In this document: positions 1-7,584 of the stretch, one piece after another
Position numbering within the stretch: position 1 is the first letter of the stretch
Layout of the letters: every line of letters starts with the position of its first letter
NCBI GenBank assembly: GCA_947089135.1
Contig: CAMUJF010000024.1
Location: 1 to 31,300, forward strand
Direction of reading: 5' to 3'
DNA: 31,300 nt
DNA from: an uncultured Clostridia bacterium
GTDB taxonomy: Bacteria > Bacillota > Clostridia > Oscillospirales > Ruminococcaceae
Notes under the pieces: model-generated
The model's database searches: none
The model's input: only the letters and a program-made list of their open reading frames with translations
Told to the model about the DNA's origin: nothing
Position numbers and translations under genes: made by a program

Positions 1-146
1 TCCAAATGTTCTCCATTGCTTTTATTCGTATTATTTTAAAAAGATTCTGAACAGGTTCTAATAAAAACAGCCTTTTCGGAATTTTGTGCCTATTAAATTC
101 TGTTACAATTGTACAACTGTTGCGGTTTGTTGGAGAAAACAACAGT
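1..146. other. AT-rich intergenic DNA, no gene seen
   Basis: No coding region is supported here. A 15-base sequence CTGAACAGGTTCTAA at 47-61 is the inverted partner (14 of 15 bases) of a sequence at 2904-2918, which may mark the end of an old mobile element. A Shine-Dalgarno-like TGGAG at 131-135 precedes an ATG at 147 that appears to be the original start of the acetyltransferase downstream. Confidence 0.4.
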
Positions 147-213
147 ATGAAATATCGACGTGCAACATCAGCAAATTTAAAAAATTTGTGAGATAGAAAT
201 ATTTCTGAACATC

Positions 214-627
214 ATGATGATGAATGCCGGATTAGCTGGGAAATATGAATATATTGGTTATAATCAATTAGGAAAAGCAGTAACTTTTTGCGTTGTTTTA
301 AACGATCATTCTGTTGGTGAGGGTACATTGATTTTGTATTCCGAATGCAAGGCGGTATCGGAGAGAAAAGAACTGTGTGACGATAATGGCACGGCAAATA
401 TCAATGCCTTAAGGATACAAAAGGAATATGAGTGCAAAGGATATATGTCGAGGTTGGTCAAAGAGATGGAAAGATATGCTGTGTGCAACGGCATTTCAAA
501 GTTGACAATAGGTATTAAAGGGAAGGAAACAAGAAATCCTGCGATTTATCTGCATTGGGGGTTTACGGAATTCTTATCATATTCATTAGAAGAGGCACTC
601 CAAGGCACTCCAAAATATTTTGTGTAA
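214..627 (+). CDS. GNAT-family N-acetyltransferase, N-terminus apparently frameshifted
   Basis: The 137-residue product has the core of the GNAT fold: a beta-strand/acetyl-CoA-binding stretch around residues 64-85 (INALRIQKEYECKGYMSRLV, where the usual Q/R-x-x-G-x-G/A loop is degenerate) and the C-terminal helix and strand with NPAIYLHWGF. GNAT enzymes transfer acetyl groups from acetyl-CoA to amines; the substrate here cannot be told. The ATG run at 214 has no Shine-Dalgarno sequence. An upstream ATG at 147 with TGGAG starts MKYRRATSANLKNL, a typical GNAT N-terminus, but stops at 189 in another frame. A one-base change in the A6 run at 179-184 would join it to this frame. The gene is therefore probably either broken or translated only from an internal start. 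It is isolated, in an element-rich region. Confidence 0.6.
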   Translation: MMMNAGLAGKYEYIGYNQLGKAVTFCVVLNDHSVGEGTLILYSECKAVSERKELCDDNGTANINALRIQKEYECKGYMSRLVKEMERYAVCNGISKLTIGIKGKETRNPAIYLHWGFTEFLSYSLEEALQGTPKYFV

Positions 628-835
628 AAGCAAATCCGATCAGGCAAAAGACGGCTTGTTTTTTGTTATTTTGCGGAATTGCCGGTTTAAGCCCTCGATA
701 ATATTCGTCATCTCCTATTTTCATTATACCTCTTTCGTCAAGTGTTAGGATGTTTTTATGGAGTGCTATAAATATAGTATACAAAATTTGCTCCGGAGCT
801 GAACCGGGGTATATATGATTGTCAACGGAGCAATA
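628..835. other. Intergenic stretch with a spaced 8-bp inverted repeat
   Basis: No supported gene. TTGCTCCG at 788-795 and CGGAGCAA at 826-833 form perfect inverted arms 30 bases apart, next to the break in the cotJC fragment. Large serine recombinases use att sites with imperfect inverted arms, so this could belong to an old attachment site, but that is inference only. Confidence 0.25.
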
Positions 836-952
836 TTATTTATATTTACAGTTCAGACCGCCTAACTGGCTTATTATAGCCTGTGCAAGCTTTGGATTGT
901 TGTTTTTAATATTTACAGGATATTGAAGTTTATTTTTATATTTATCATACAC
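836..952 (-). pseudogene. cotJC: Truncated 5' fragment of spore-coat gene cotJC
   Basis: Read on the minus strand from GTG at 952, the frame gives MYDKYKNKLQYPVNIK, then NNNPKLAQAIISQLGG, then six unrelated residues and a stop. The LQYPVNIK..NPKLAQ..ISQ.GG stretch matches, from memory of the family, the N-terminus of CotJC, the manganese-catalase-like inner spore-coat protein, which normally continues with PDGE and runs to roughly 190 residues. Similarity stops sharply after the Gly-Gly codons (857-862). The fragment starts 8 bases beyond the recombinase stop codon, with no ribosome binding site, so it is not expected to be functional. Sporulation genes are known integration targets of large serine recombinase elements, and the position beside such a gene suggests an attachment-site relic. 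Confidence 0.7.
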
Positions 953-959
953 ATATTGA

Positions 960-2435
960 TCATAAAAAATCAACGTCAAGCGTAAGGTCTGAGTCGTTAC
1001 TGTGACAGCATTGACGTTTGGTTTTTGAATATTCGATTTTTCTTATCACCGATCGCAGCATTTTGTTTTTTTCATTGGTATTTGCACTGCCAAAATCATT
1101 GATCAATTTTTCAATTCTGAATGTCAGTTCCTCGTCGCTAAGCTTGGAATCAGTTTTATTTTCGGAAATTTCTTTCAGCTGAGCTTCACCTCGTTTTATC
1201 TTTTCGGAAATTTCGGCGGAACGCTCTAAAAATACATCGGTGGAGTAAATGCCCTGCTCAAAGAAGTCGTAAATCTTGGACTGCTGTCCTTTAATCCGCG
1301 TCAGTTCGGCTTCTATTATGGAGCGCTTGTCGTGTACTATCTGTCTTACATTTAAGTTTCTGTCAGACTTATCATCGTACTGTGCTTTCTTTATTTTGGC
1401 AAGCTTTATCTTCATAGCGTTCAGTACTGCTTCGTCAATGCTGTCCATCGTACTCCCGACGACCTTTCCGCGGCAGGAGCGGTATCTGCATAAAATATGA
1501 GATTTTCCGGAAGCTTTTATATATCTGCGTATCATCTGGTGTCCGCAGCTTTTGCAGTACAGTATGCCGTGATAGTGATTTTTAAGTGTTTCGTCGGATT
1601 TGACATGAGCAATCGTATTATTTTTTATAAGTTCCTGAACTCGATAAAAGGTTTCCTCCGGAATTATCGCTTCATGTCTTCCGACGCAAACAATGTCGCC
1701 GTCATGCTTTGAGTACCAATGTATCTTTCCGGCATAGACCGGATTCTCAAGAATTTTCTTTACCGAAACTCTTTCCCAGTACCGGCTTTTTATCGGTGCT
1801 GCTCCTATGCGGTTAAGCTCTTCGGCAATAGCGCGGGGTCCGCTGCCTTTCAGCCTCATGTCGTAGATCATTTTGACGACTTCTGCCTGTTCGGGAATAA
1901 TTTCTAAAGTGTACACCTTGGGTTCGGGGTGTATTTTTTTGTATCCAAATGGAGGGACGGGGGCTATATAGTTACCGTCCTTTATTGAGGCGATTCTGCC
2001 TGCGTTCATGCGGCGGCGAATGGTTTTATATTCCCGGCGGCTCATAAAGAGCGAGAATTCAAAATATTCTTCGTCAAACTCATTGCTGGGATCGTATGTT
2101 TTTATCGGAGTTATTATTTTTGTTCCAGACGTTTTGAAAGCCTGAGCAACAACGCCTTGATCTATGGTGTCGCCGCGGGCAAGCCGCTCTATCTCCATAA
2201 CAAGAACTCCGTCGTATTTGCCGTCGTTCACATCCGCAAGGAGCGCCTGCATTTGAGGACGTGCGGCAATGTTTTCACCGCTTACGATCTCCCTGTACTG
2301 CTTCACGACGGCAAGTGACTGTCTTTTGGCAAGCTCCGTAAGAGCTTTTTCATGCTTGGCAAGTGTCTCTCCTTCGCCTCTTGCCTCAGCCTCCATATCG
2401 GCGCGTGATTTTCTTAAGTATATTGCATATGGCAT
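960..2435 (-). CDS. Large serine recombinase (site-specific integrase)
   Basis: This 491-residue protein catalyses DNA integration or excision between att sites. Domain order: N-terminal resolvase catalytic domain (about 1-150) with nucleophile Ser10 in YLRKSRAD and the ERLARG segment; recombinase DNA-binding domain (about 165-280, FGYKKIHPEPK to GRHEAIIPEETF); a zinc ribbon with paired cysteines (CKSCGHQ and CRYRSC); and a charged coiled-coil region (about 350-460). All key parts look intact, so it may be active. The start at 2435 is supported by AAAGGAGTCC 8-15 bases upstream. The stop codon lies against the cotJC fragment, an arrangement expected when such an element inserts in a sporulation gene. 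It differs clearly from the second recombinase at 5664-7523 and is not its duplicate. Confidence 0.93.
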   Translation of the reverse strand: MPYAIYLRKSRADMEAEARGEGETLAKHEKALTELAKRQSLAVVKQYREIVSGENIAARPQMQALLADVNDGKYDGVLVMEIERLARGDTIDQGVVAQAFKTSGTKIITPIKTYDPSNEFDEEYFEFSLFMSRREYKTIRRRMNAGRIASIKDGNYIAPVPPFGYKKIHPEPKVYTLEIIPEQAEVVKMIYDMRLKGSGPRAIAEELNRIGAAPIKSRYWERVSVKKILENPVYAGKIHWYSKHDGDIVCVGRHEAIIPEETFYRVQELIKNNTIAHVKSDETLKNHYHGILYCKSCGHQMIRRYIKASGKSHILCRYRSCRGKVVGSTMDSIDEAVLNAMKIKLAKIKKAQYDDKSDRNLNVRQIVHDKRSIIEAELTRIKGQQSKIYDFFEQGIYSTDVFLERSAEISEKIKRGEAQLKEISENKTDSKLSDEELTFRIEKLINDFGSANTNEKNKMLRSVIRKIEYSKTKRQCCHSNDSDLTLDVDFL

Positions 2436-2667
2436 ATCAGGACTCCTTTCCGTTTTTCAAGCTGTTTGTATATATGATTTTAAGATGAAATATTATTCAT
2501 AAATCAATTCAACTGTAATTATTTCTGTATTGTATATTATATTGCAGTCTGATTTATGTACGGTCTGAAATGTTCATCTGTTCGCAAAAAGCTGTTATGC
2601 TGAAAAAAAGAATTCGGACGTGCAACTGACAAGCAATGCTCAGAATAAATTTAACGGGGGTGATCTT

Positions 2668-2907
2668 ATGAGCTTTTGGAATGAAGGCTATACAATACTT
2701 TCCGAAACCGGAACAGATACCGAGATCGCAACGGTTGCCCGCACTGACGGCGGCGCGACTATTATTTGCCGCGAACCAATACATACGCCGGATGAAGAAG
2801 CGGAAATACTGTCTGATTTTGCGCTGGCGTGCGCACAGATGATGTTTCCTAATAAAGATCTGTCACAGGTCAAGAAAATATGCGTGATATGCAATGAAAA
2901 TCTTTAG
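2668..2907 (+). CDS. Small hypothetical protein (79 aa)
   Basis: A frame with a good ribosome binding site (GGGGGTGAT at 2656-2664, 3 bases before ATG 2668) encodes an acidic 79-residue protein. The frame is open further upstream but the Shine-Dalgarno sequence selects this start. It has a hydrophilic first half (SETGTDTEIATVARTDGG), a predicted helix (EEAEILSDFALACAQMM) and a C-terminal strand with two cysteines (KKICVICNEN). I do not recognise a family. There is no signal peptide or membrane segment. Its stop codon falls inside the inverted-repeat copy at 2904-2918. It is the only plus-strand gene between the two recombinase loci and may be cargo of an element. Confidence 0.5.
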   Translation: MSFWNEGYTILSETGTDTEIATVARTDGGATIICREPIHTPDEEAEILSDFALACAQMMFPNKDLSQVKKICVICNENL

Positions 2908-2918
2908 AGCCTGTTCAG
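2904..2918. repeat. 15-bp inverted repeat copy (partner at 47-61)
   Basis: TTAGAGCCTGTTCAG here is the reverse complement, with one mismatch, of positions 47-61. The pair encloses the acetyltransferase, cotJC fragment, first recombinase and small ORF. The sequence resembles termini of some insertion sequences (ends starting GAGCCTGTTC), but no transposase is present, so it is called only as a repeat. Confidence 0.4.
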
Positions 2919-2963
2919 TATAGTTTATGTGAACATTCTCTAAATAAATATTTCATTAAACGC

Positions 2964-2992
2964 TTGACAATCATAACAATATGTGATATAAT
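2964..2992 (+). promoter_or_regulatory. Consensus sigma-A promoter without a downstream gene
   Basis: TTGACA at 2964-2969 and TATAAT at 2987-2992 are separated by exactly 17 bases, a perfect vegetative promoter. No plus-strand coding region follows: the next annotated gene is on the opposite strand and ends at 3156. The transcript would begin near 2999 and meet the stem-loop at 3055-3106, so it could make a short RNA or an antisense RNA to the ParB-like gene. Confidence 0.6.
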
Positions 2993-3054
2993 TCCACCTA
3001 ATTGTTTATGACGTTTTAGGAAGCATGTACCATGAAATAGTTAAATATATACTA

Positions 3055-3106
3055 AAACGCACTGAATAACAGCCGTATTTACAATGGACTGTTATTTTGT
3101 GCGTTT
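3055..3106. terminator. Stem-loop; candidate terminator and possible small-RNA 3' end
   Basis: AAACGCAC (3055-3062) pairs with GTGCGTTT (3099-3106) and AATAACAG (3065-3072) with CTGTTATT (3089-3096), around a two-base internal mismatch and a 16-base loop. Read on the minus strand it is followed by TTTTAG and lies about 50 bases beyond the stop of the four-gene operon, suiting a weak terminator. Read on the plus strand it would sit near the end of a transcript from the promoter at 2964-2992. Confidence 0.45.
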
Positions 3107-3155
3107 GTTAGTACAGAAAATCAGGGTATCAATTTTTTAAACACATTTAACGCGC

Positions 3156-4049
3156 TTAAAATATTTTTTGTTCAAATGTGTTTTCGGTTTCAAAATTATT
3201 TTCTTCACCGTCGGCGTTTATATTATCTGCTTCAATATCCGAAGATATCTTTTTGATTTTGTGGTTGATATATAAATTACTCCACCGAAGAGGGTATTTC
3301 ATTTTTTTATTATATGCAAGCAATATGGCTTCAGAGTATCCAAGCGCGCCTGCACGGCGTTCTTTTGCTGTACGGATAATTTCCTTTGCTGAGTATGCTC
3401 CTAATTTTTCCTTGAAAATATCGTCACGCATTTTTTCATCGAAGACCGCAATAAGTCTTGCAATGCCTTTAAGCATATTTGAGGAAAGAGAATTGGCTTC
3501 GCCTTCCCAAGTTCCTATGCAAAGGCGCAGCGTTCTGTCAAGAATATGAAATCCCCATGTATCGAAAATATATTCCAACGAAGCTATGGCGCATATGACG
3601 CCGTTAGATTTTGCGCGTCCTATATCTAATCCATATGATTCTACCAGAGATTTAATCATAAGCTGTTTGTCGTTGCCCGCTTCAATATTTGCATTGTATA
3701 TTTCATAGGGTGTAAGCGTTTTTACATATTTCTGTTGATTGGCAAATACGTCGGCTTCAACGTTATAATCCATATCGTCATAAACCATGCACCAGACAGG
3801 AGTGTCCCGCGATTCGGATACCATCGCAACTATTTCAATCGTATGCTGTCCGTTAAACACATAATTAATGCCGTTACGCCTGCTTACCTTAACAGGGTTT
3901 ATCTGATAAAGATCAAAATTATTTGCGGCGCGCTCTATGTGGAGCTGAGAAAGATTACGCTGATATTCCTGATTTGAGACAAGATTTTTTATTGGTATCT
4001 GTTCAAAATGAACGTTAGGAACATAACGGCTGAAATCTGATTCTTCCAT
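3156..4049 (-). CDS. ParB-like N-terminal domain protein (DUF6551-like)
   Basis: This 297-residue protein is the last gene of the four-gene operon, starting 2 bases after the previous stop with AAAGGAGG just upstream. Residues about 15-95 form a ParB/sulfiredoxin-like domain: PIKNLVSNQEYQR, then INPVKVSRRNGINYVFNGQHTIEI, resembling phage- and element-encoded ParB-like proteins. The box normally written DGQHR or GHRR reads NGQHT (66-70), so the arginine is missing. The segment ADVFANQQKYVKTLTPYEIYNANIEAGN is also typical of these relatives. The rest is mostly helical and ends in an acidic tail. ParB-fold proteins bind nucleotides and act in DNA partition or modification; what this one does is unknown. 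The DUF assignment is from memory of the pattern. Confidence 0.7.
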   Translation of the reverse strand: MEESDFSRYVPNVHFEQIPIKNLVSNQEYQRNLSQLHIERAANNFDLYQINPVKVSRRNGINYVFNGQHTIEIVAMVSESRDTPVWCMVYDDMDYNVEADVFANQQKYVKTLTPYEIYNANIEAGNDKQLMIKSLVESYGLDIGRAKSNGVICAIASLEYIFDTWGFHILDRTLRLCIGTWEGEANSLSSNMLKGIARLIAVFDEKMRDDIFKEKLGAYSAKEIIRTAKERRAGALGYSEAILLAYNKKMKYPLRWSNLYINHKIKKISSDIEADNINADGEENNFETENTFEQKIF

Positions 4050-4051
4050 TT

Positions 4052-4999
4052 TTAATCCTCCTTTAGTACGTCGAACATTTCAAAAATTGCGTTTCCGAGC
4101 TTTTCGAGTTCATCCAGCAATTTCTTTTTTGCATATGCGCTCACCTTGTTCATGTCGCATACATTGCAAACCCTCAGTAAGGAGCTTATCCATGACGGAA
4201 TGGTGAGGGTAAGACTGGAGACCTCCGCATCCGGATCGTATTCCGGCATATCTTTAATTGACGCGTTTCCTGTAATGAGCCTTTTATTGGATTTTAGCGC
4301 CGCTGTCTTTGCTGTTTTCAATGAATTTGTAAGTGTCTCAATATCTTCTTTTCCGTGCAGAATATTCTCAGCAGTATTGCTTATTTCGTTTTCCGTCATT
4401 TTTGAAATAGCAACCGTATTTTCCTGCGATATCTTGATGATCCCGTTTAAAATTCCATTTGACAATTCTTCCGATATTTCATATATAGTATCTATAGCTG
4501 CTGCAAAAACACTGTATTTCAATACAGTTATTGGTGAAAGCTTATATTCTTTGCCCAATCGTTCCTGTGTTCTGACTGCACAGCCGTCATAGCGGAAGCT
4601 GTTTTTCACAGCTGAACCTTTCCGACTGCATGAAGCACGGTAATCGGCGGCGCTGTGAACGCCAAGTATTCTTTCGTACAGATAACGCTTTCCAATTAGA
4701 TAACGTCTCATTTCCAACGTCAGATCTGTTCTTTCCAATTGTTTTTTGCAAAGCCACAACAGCGCTTCCTCGCTGTTCTTCGCATAAATCCCGGAAACTT
4801 TATACGGTATGCAATGCTTAAGGCATATTTCATATTTCTCGTATTCATAAAGAACGATGTTGCTCCATGTCCTTATTATAACCGTATCTGTTTGCTTGGT
4901 TATTTCCTGTTCAAGAGCCGTGTATTCATGTTCGGAAATTGGCTGATACAGCCGACGGTACTCAGCGCTGTGACGCAGCTTGGGATATATCCGTTCCAT
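4052..4999 (-). CDS. ParB-like protein with degenerate nucleotide-binding motif and HTH
   Basis: The 315-residue product follows the layout of element-borne ParB-like proteins. Residues about 38-110 (IIRTWSNIVLYEYEKYEICL, KHCIPYKV, EEALLWLCKKQLERTDLT, RRYLIGKRY) match the family pattern with DGHNRYEIC, EEA..WI..NQL.RRNLT and RRYLIGKRYE. A helix-turn-helix follows at about 144-172 (ERLGKEYKLSPITVLKYS), where relatives also have one, then a long helical tail. The conserved DGHNR is replaced by LYEYEK (50-55), removing the residues expected to bind nucleotide. The start has GAGGTGA, which overlaps the stop of the preceding gene, implying translational coupling. It could be a DNA-binding partner of the next ParB-like protein. 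The family call is by pattern only. Confidence 0.65.
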   Translation of the reverse strand: MERIYPKLRHSAEYRRLYQPISEHEYTALEQEITKQTDTVIIRTWSNIVLYEYEKYEICLKHCIPYKVSGIYAKNSEEALLWLCKKQLERTDLTLEMRRYLIGKRYLYERILGVHSAADYRASCSRKGSAVKNSFRYDGCAVRTQERLGKEYKLSPITVLKYSVFAAAIDTIYEISEELSNGILNGIIKISQENTVAISKMTENEISNTAENILHGKEDIETLTNSLKTAKTAALKSNKRLITGNASIKDMPEYDPDAEVSSLTLTIPSWISSLLRVCNVCDMNKVSAYAKKKLLDELEKLGNAIFEMFDVLKED

Positions 5000-5008
5000 A
5001 TTTATGCT

Positions 5009-5674
5009 TCACCTCGTCTGTATGTTTTTCTCTGTTTCAATACCCAAAACGGAATAACCGTCAAAAGTATTGATCTGCAAAAGCTTTTGATGCTCCTCCG
5101 CCGGTGATCCAAAATGATTTTCCGCATCTTTATTTTCATCAAAAACCTGAAAATACTGATGTTTGGGGTTTTTGCTTTCTTTTATTATCCTCCGGTATGC
5201 TTCGGCAGAGTTAAGGTCGAAAAGTATCAGGCGATCTGCTCCTGTTGTTATAGTTTTTCCAAACATTTTATAACGGTACTGCGGATCCCATTTCATAAGA
5301 GCCGCGATTTTGGCAAAAAAGATACTGCACGTGATTTTACGGGGCTTGCGTTTGACATTGCACCATGAAAAAGAATCTTTTTCATCTTCATGACATGCAC
5401 GGACTGCCAGCTTTTGGGTTTCAGGATTTATAAGAAACTGAATGTAATTTACATCCGGAAATTTCCTCATGCAGATCGTATTTAATTTTACACTGCAATT
5501 ATTGAAGTTTATAGACGGTTCTGAAGTATGTGAAAAAAACGTGCTTCTCACCGCTTGATAGCCGTCAAAGCTGAATGAGCTGTCGTTGACGGTGTTTGTT
5601 TTGTTATCATCAAGGGTATCAATCGAAAGCTGCGAAACAGCAGACTCACAGACAGACTGTATTTTACTCGTCAT
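5009..5674 (-). CDS. Stand-alone homolog of the recombinase C-terminal domain
   Basis: This 221-residue protein has no catalytic recombinase domain. Residues 36-160 align with residues 392-521 of the recombinase encoded just upstream: both show FDGYQAVR/YSGFEIAR, then C..KLP.TQYI.LLI.P-type strands, VRA/VRS, a Trp, an R..SGAAYL-type helix, WD..Y.Y...G and a closing LI.FDLN..E.Y. It starts inside the recombinase gene, overlapping its last 11 bases, with GGAGGG before the ATG. It is thus probably co-translated with the recombinase. By inference it could be a directionality or accessory factor that pairs with the recombinase C-terminal domain, or a relic of a split or duplicated recombinase. No function is known to me. 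Confidence 0.7.
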   Translation of the reverse strand: MTSKIQSVCESAVSQLSIDTLDDNKTNTVNDSSFSFDGYQAVRSTFFSHTSEPSINFNNCSVKLNTICMRKFPDVNYIQFLINPETQKLAVRACHEDEKDSFSWCNVKRKPRKITCSIFFAKIAALMKWDPQYRYKMFGKTITTGADRLILFDLNSAEAYRRIIKESKNPKHQYFQVFDENKDAENHFGSPAEEHQKLLQINTFDGYSVLGIETEKNIQTR

Positions 5675-7523
5675 TGGATCCCTCCATATTCATATCTTTA
5701 ATAATTGTTTGTATGCTGCGTTCCGCTTCATCTCTGTTTGTAACGTTCAGGTCAAAATAATCGGAAAAAGAAGTAGTTTCCTGTTTGAAATTCCAGTCAG
5801 TTTCATTTTTCAGTTTCTGTAATTCATCAGTCTGAGAACGTCGGCAGTAATTACTGCCGAAATTATGCGCCCATGCCGATGGAAAAGCAATAATTGATTT
5901 GCCCGTTGCAGCAAGCGGGATCAATCCGCAAGTATCGTTTAAATTTTTGTCCTTGGAAAGATACATCTCAGGTTCATTAAGGTCAAAAATAAGCAGACTT
6001 TCATCTCCGTTTTGTCTGCGTATGCCGCGAACGCGGTATTTGTAAAACTCATCCCAGCCAAGAAGTCTGTATATGGTTTTGAGATAAGCGGCTCCGCTTA
6101 CGGGACGTGGTATATATTTTCCTTTTCCGTTTAAAAACAGCCATTTGACAGCGTTTTTGTTTTTTTCGTCAGTAGAACGAACAATAAAAAGTTTTTTCAG
6201 AGGATGGATAAGAAGCTCGATATACTGCGTGTTAGGAAGCTTTTTGATACAAGCAATACTGAATCTTATTGATTTTATTGAGAACGTTATGTAAAGCTTA
6301 TTTGAGATGCTGAAGAATTGTTCTCTTGCAATTTCAAAGCCGCTGTAATCAAAATCGCTTTTTTTGTCTTCGCCGCCTGTATCATCATGCGTCGTTTCAT
6401 TGCCGCATACGTATTTCGCAACGCTGATGTAATCGTCGGCTTTAAATCCCGCCCATCTTGGATTTATGGAGATAAAGCCTTTTAACGCGCCTTTCGGTAT
6501 GACTTTCAGTTCGGGAAGAAAGCCTTTGTTTCCGTACTTTGCATTGTTTATAAGATGCTGAACGGCAATAAAATCGTCTTTGGAGATAATTGGTTCATGT
6601 TCGCCTTTCCAGCGATGCTGAGACCGTTCGCCTCTGTTTTTCTTTGATTTGTGATCTAAATAATTCGGCGTATATGTTTTTCGGGTAAGCACTTCGCCGC
6701 AGTACCGTTCATTCCTTAGTATCTGCAATACGCTTCCTGGATTCCAAGTTGTATTTCCTTTTTTTGTTTGTCTGCCAAGCTTAGTCAAAGCGTCGGAAAT
6801 TTCATTGCAGGAATATCCGTATAGGTACATAAAAAATATAAGCCGTACTGTTCGGGTTTCCTTTTCATTTACGGTGAGCTTTCCGTCCTCGCTGCGGTCG
6901 TATCCGAGAAGAACGGGAGTCAGCACAATGCCTCTGCCAAAGCGCATTTCAATAGAGGCATTCATGATAGAACTTTTTATGTGGGACTCTTCCTGAGCCA
7001 TTGTTGCGGTGAAACTGAGGCTCATATCGGTGTTGTCATTTAAAGTAAAAATATTTTCGGTCTCAAACATAACTGCCACAGGACTTTTCAGCGCTGTAAG
7101 CCGGCGGACAATACTTATACAGTCCACAATATTCCTTGCAAAGCGGGATACGCTCTTAGTCAGTATCATATCTATTTTTCCCGCTTCACAGTCTTCGATC
7201 ATTTTATTAAAAGCGTCCCGGCGCCGAAGAGACGTCCCGGATATTCCTTCATCGGCGTATATACCTACCAAAGTCCACTGGGGATTTGTTCTTACTTTTT
7301 CCTCATAATAGTTTTTTTGAAGCTCATAGGAACTGGTTTGCTGCATATTATCAGTCGATACTCTTACGTAAACAGCTACGCGGCGGGCGATATTATCATA
7401 AAATCCGGCAGTTTTTTTGCCGGGGATAACTTCAAGCAATTCTGTTTTTGAGCCTTTGTACCGTTCACGTATTTTTGATTTGTGCAGCTCCTTGCCTGAA
7501 ATTTTGGTTTCGTTTTCGGACAT
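5664..7523 (-). CDS. Large serine recombinase with a non-zinc C-terminal domain
   Basis: The 619-residue protein has a 45-residue basic leader, a resolvase domain (about 48-195) with nucleophile Ser56 in YVRVSTDN, the SRFARN and EESHIKS segments, and a recombinase domain (about 205-325, LLGYDRSEDGKLTVNEKE to ERYCGEVLTRKTY). Instead of the usual zinc ribbon it has GALKGFISINPRWAGF and then the domain (392-521) shared with the next gene. This C-terminal type is known in Clostridia recombinases. A GTG at 7532 also opens the frame, but GAGGTGG (7529-7535) places the start at ATG 7523. It leads a tight operon with the genes ending at 5009, 4052 and 3156, and is divergent from the XRE gene. Catalytic residues look intact. 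Confidence 0.92.
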   Translation of the reverse strand: MSENETKISGKELHKSKIRERYKGSKTELLEVIPGKKTAGFYDNIARRVAVYVRVSTDNMQQTSSYELQKNYYEEKVRTNPQWTLVGIYADEGISGTSLRRRDAFNKMIEDCEAGKIDMILTKSVSRFARNIVDCISIVRRLTALKSPVAVMFETENIFTLNDNTDMSLSFTATMAQEESHIKSSIMNASIEMRFGRGIVLTPVLLGYDRSEDGKLTVNEKETRTVRLIFFMYLYGYSCNEISDALTKLGRQTKKGNTTWNPGSVLQILRNERYCGEVLTRKTYTPNYLDHKSKKNRGERSQHRWKGEHEPIISKDDFIAVQHLINNAKYGNKGFLPELKVIPKGALKGFISINPRWAGFKADDYISVAKYVCGNETTHDDTGGEDKKSDFDYSGFEIAREQFFSISNKLYITFSIKSIRFSIACIKKLPNTQYIELLIHPLKKLFIVRSTDEKNKNAVKWLFLNGKGKYIPRPVSGAAYLKTIYRLLGWDEFYKYRVRGIRRQNGDESLLIFDLNEPEMYLSKDKNLNDTCGLIPLAATGKSIIAFPSAWAHNFGSNYCRRSQTDELQKLKNETDWNFKQETTSFSDYFDLNVTNRDEAERSIQTIIKDMNMEGSNDE

Positions 7524-7584
7524 ATATACCACCTCGTCGTTGTATTGTATCTTCAGTATAAACTGTTTTCACAGAAAAGGAAAC

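Noticed and set aside
563..784. 73-residue minus-strand frame with a Shine-Dalgarno-like GAGG before an internal ATG
   Set aside because: It overlaps the acetyltransferase 3' end in antisense, ends with low-complexity hydrophobic residues and matches no family I know; kept only as a remote possibility.
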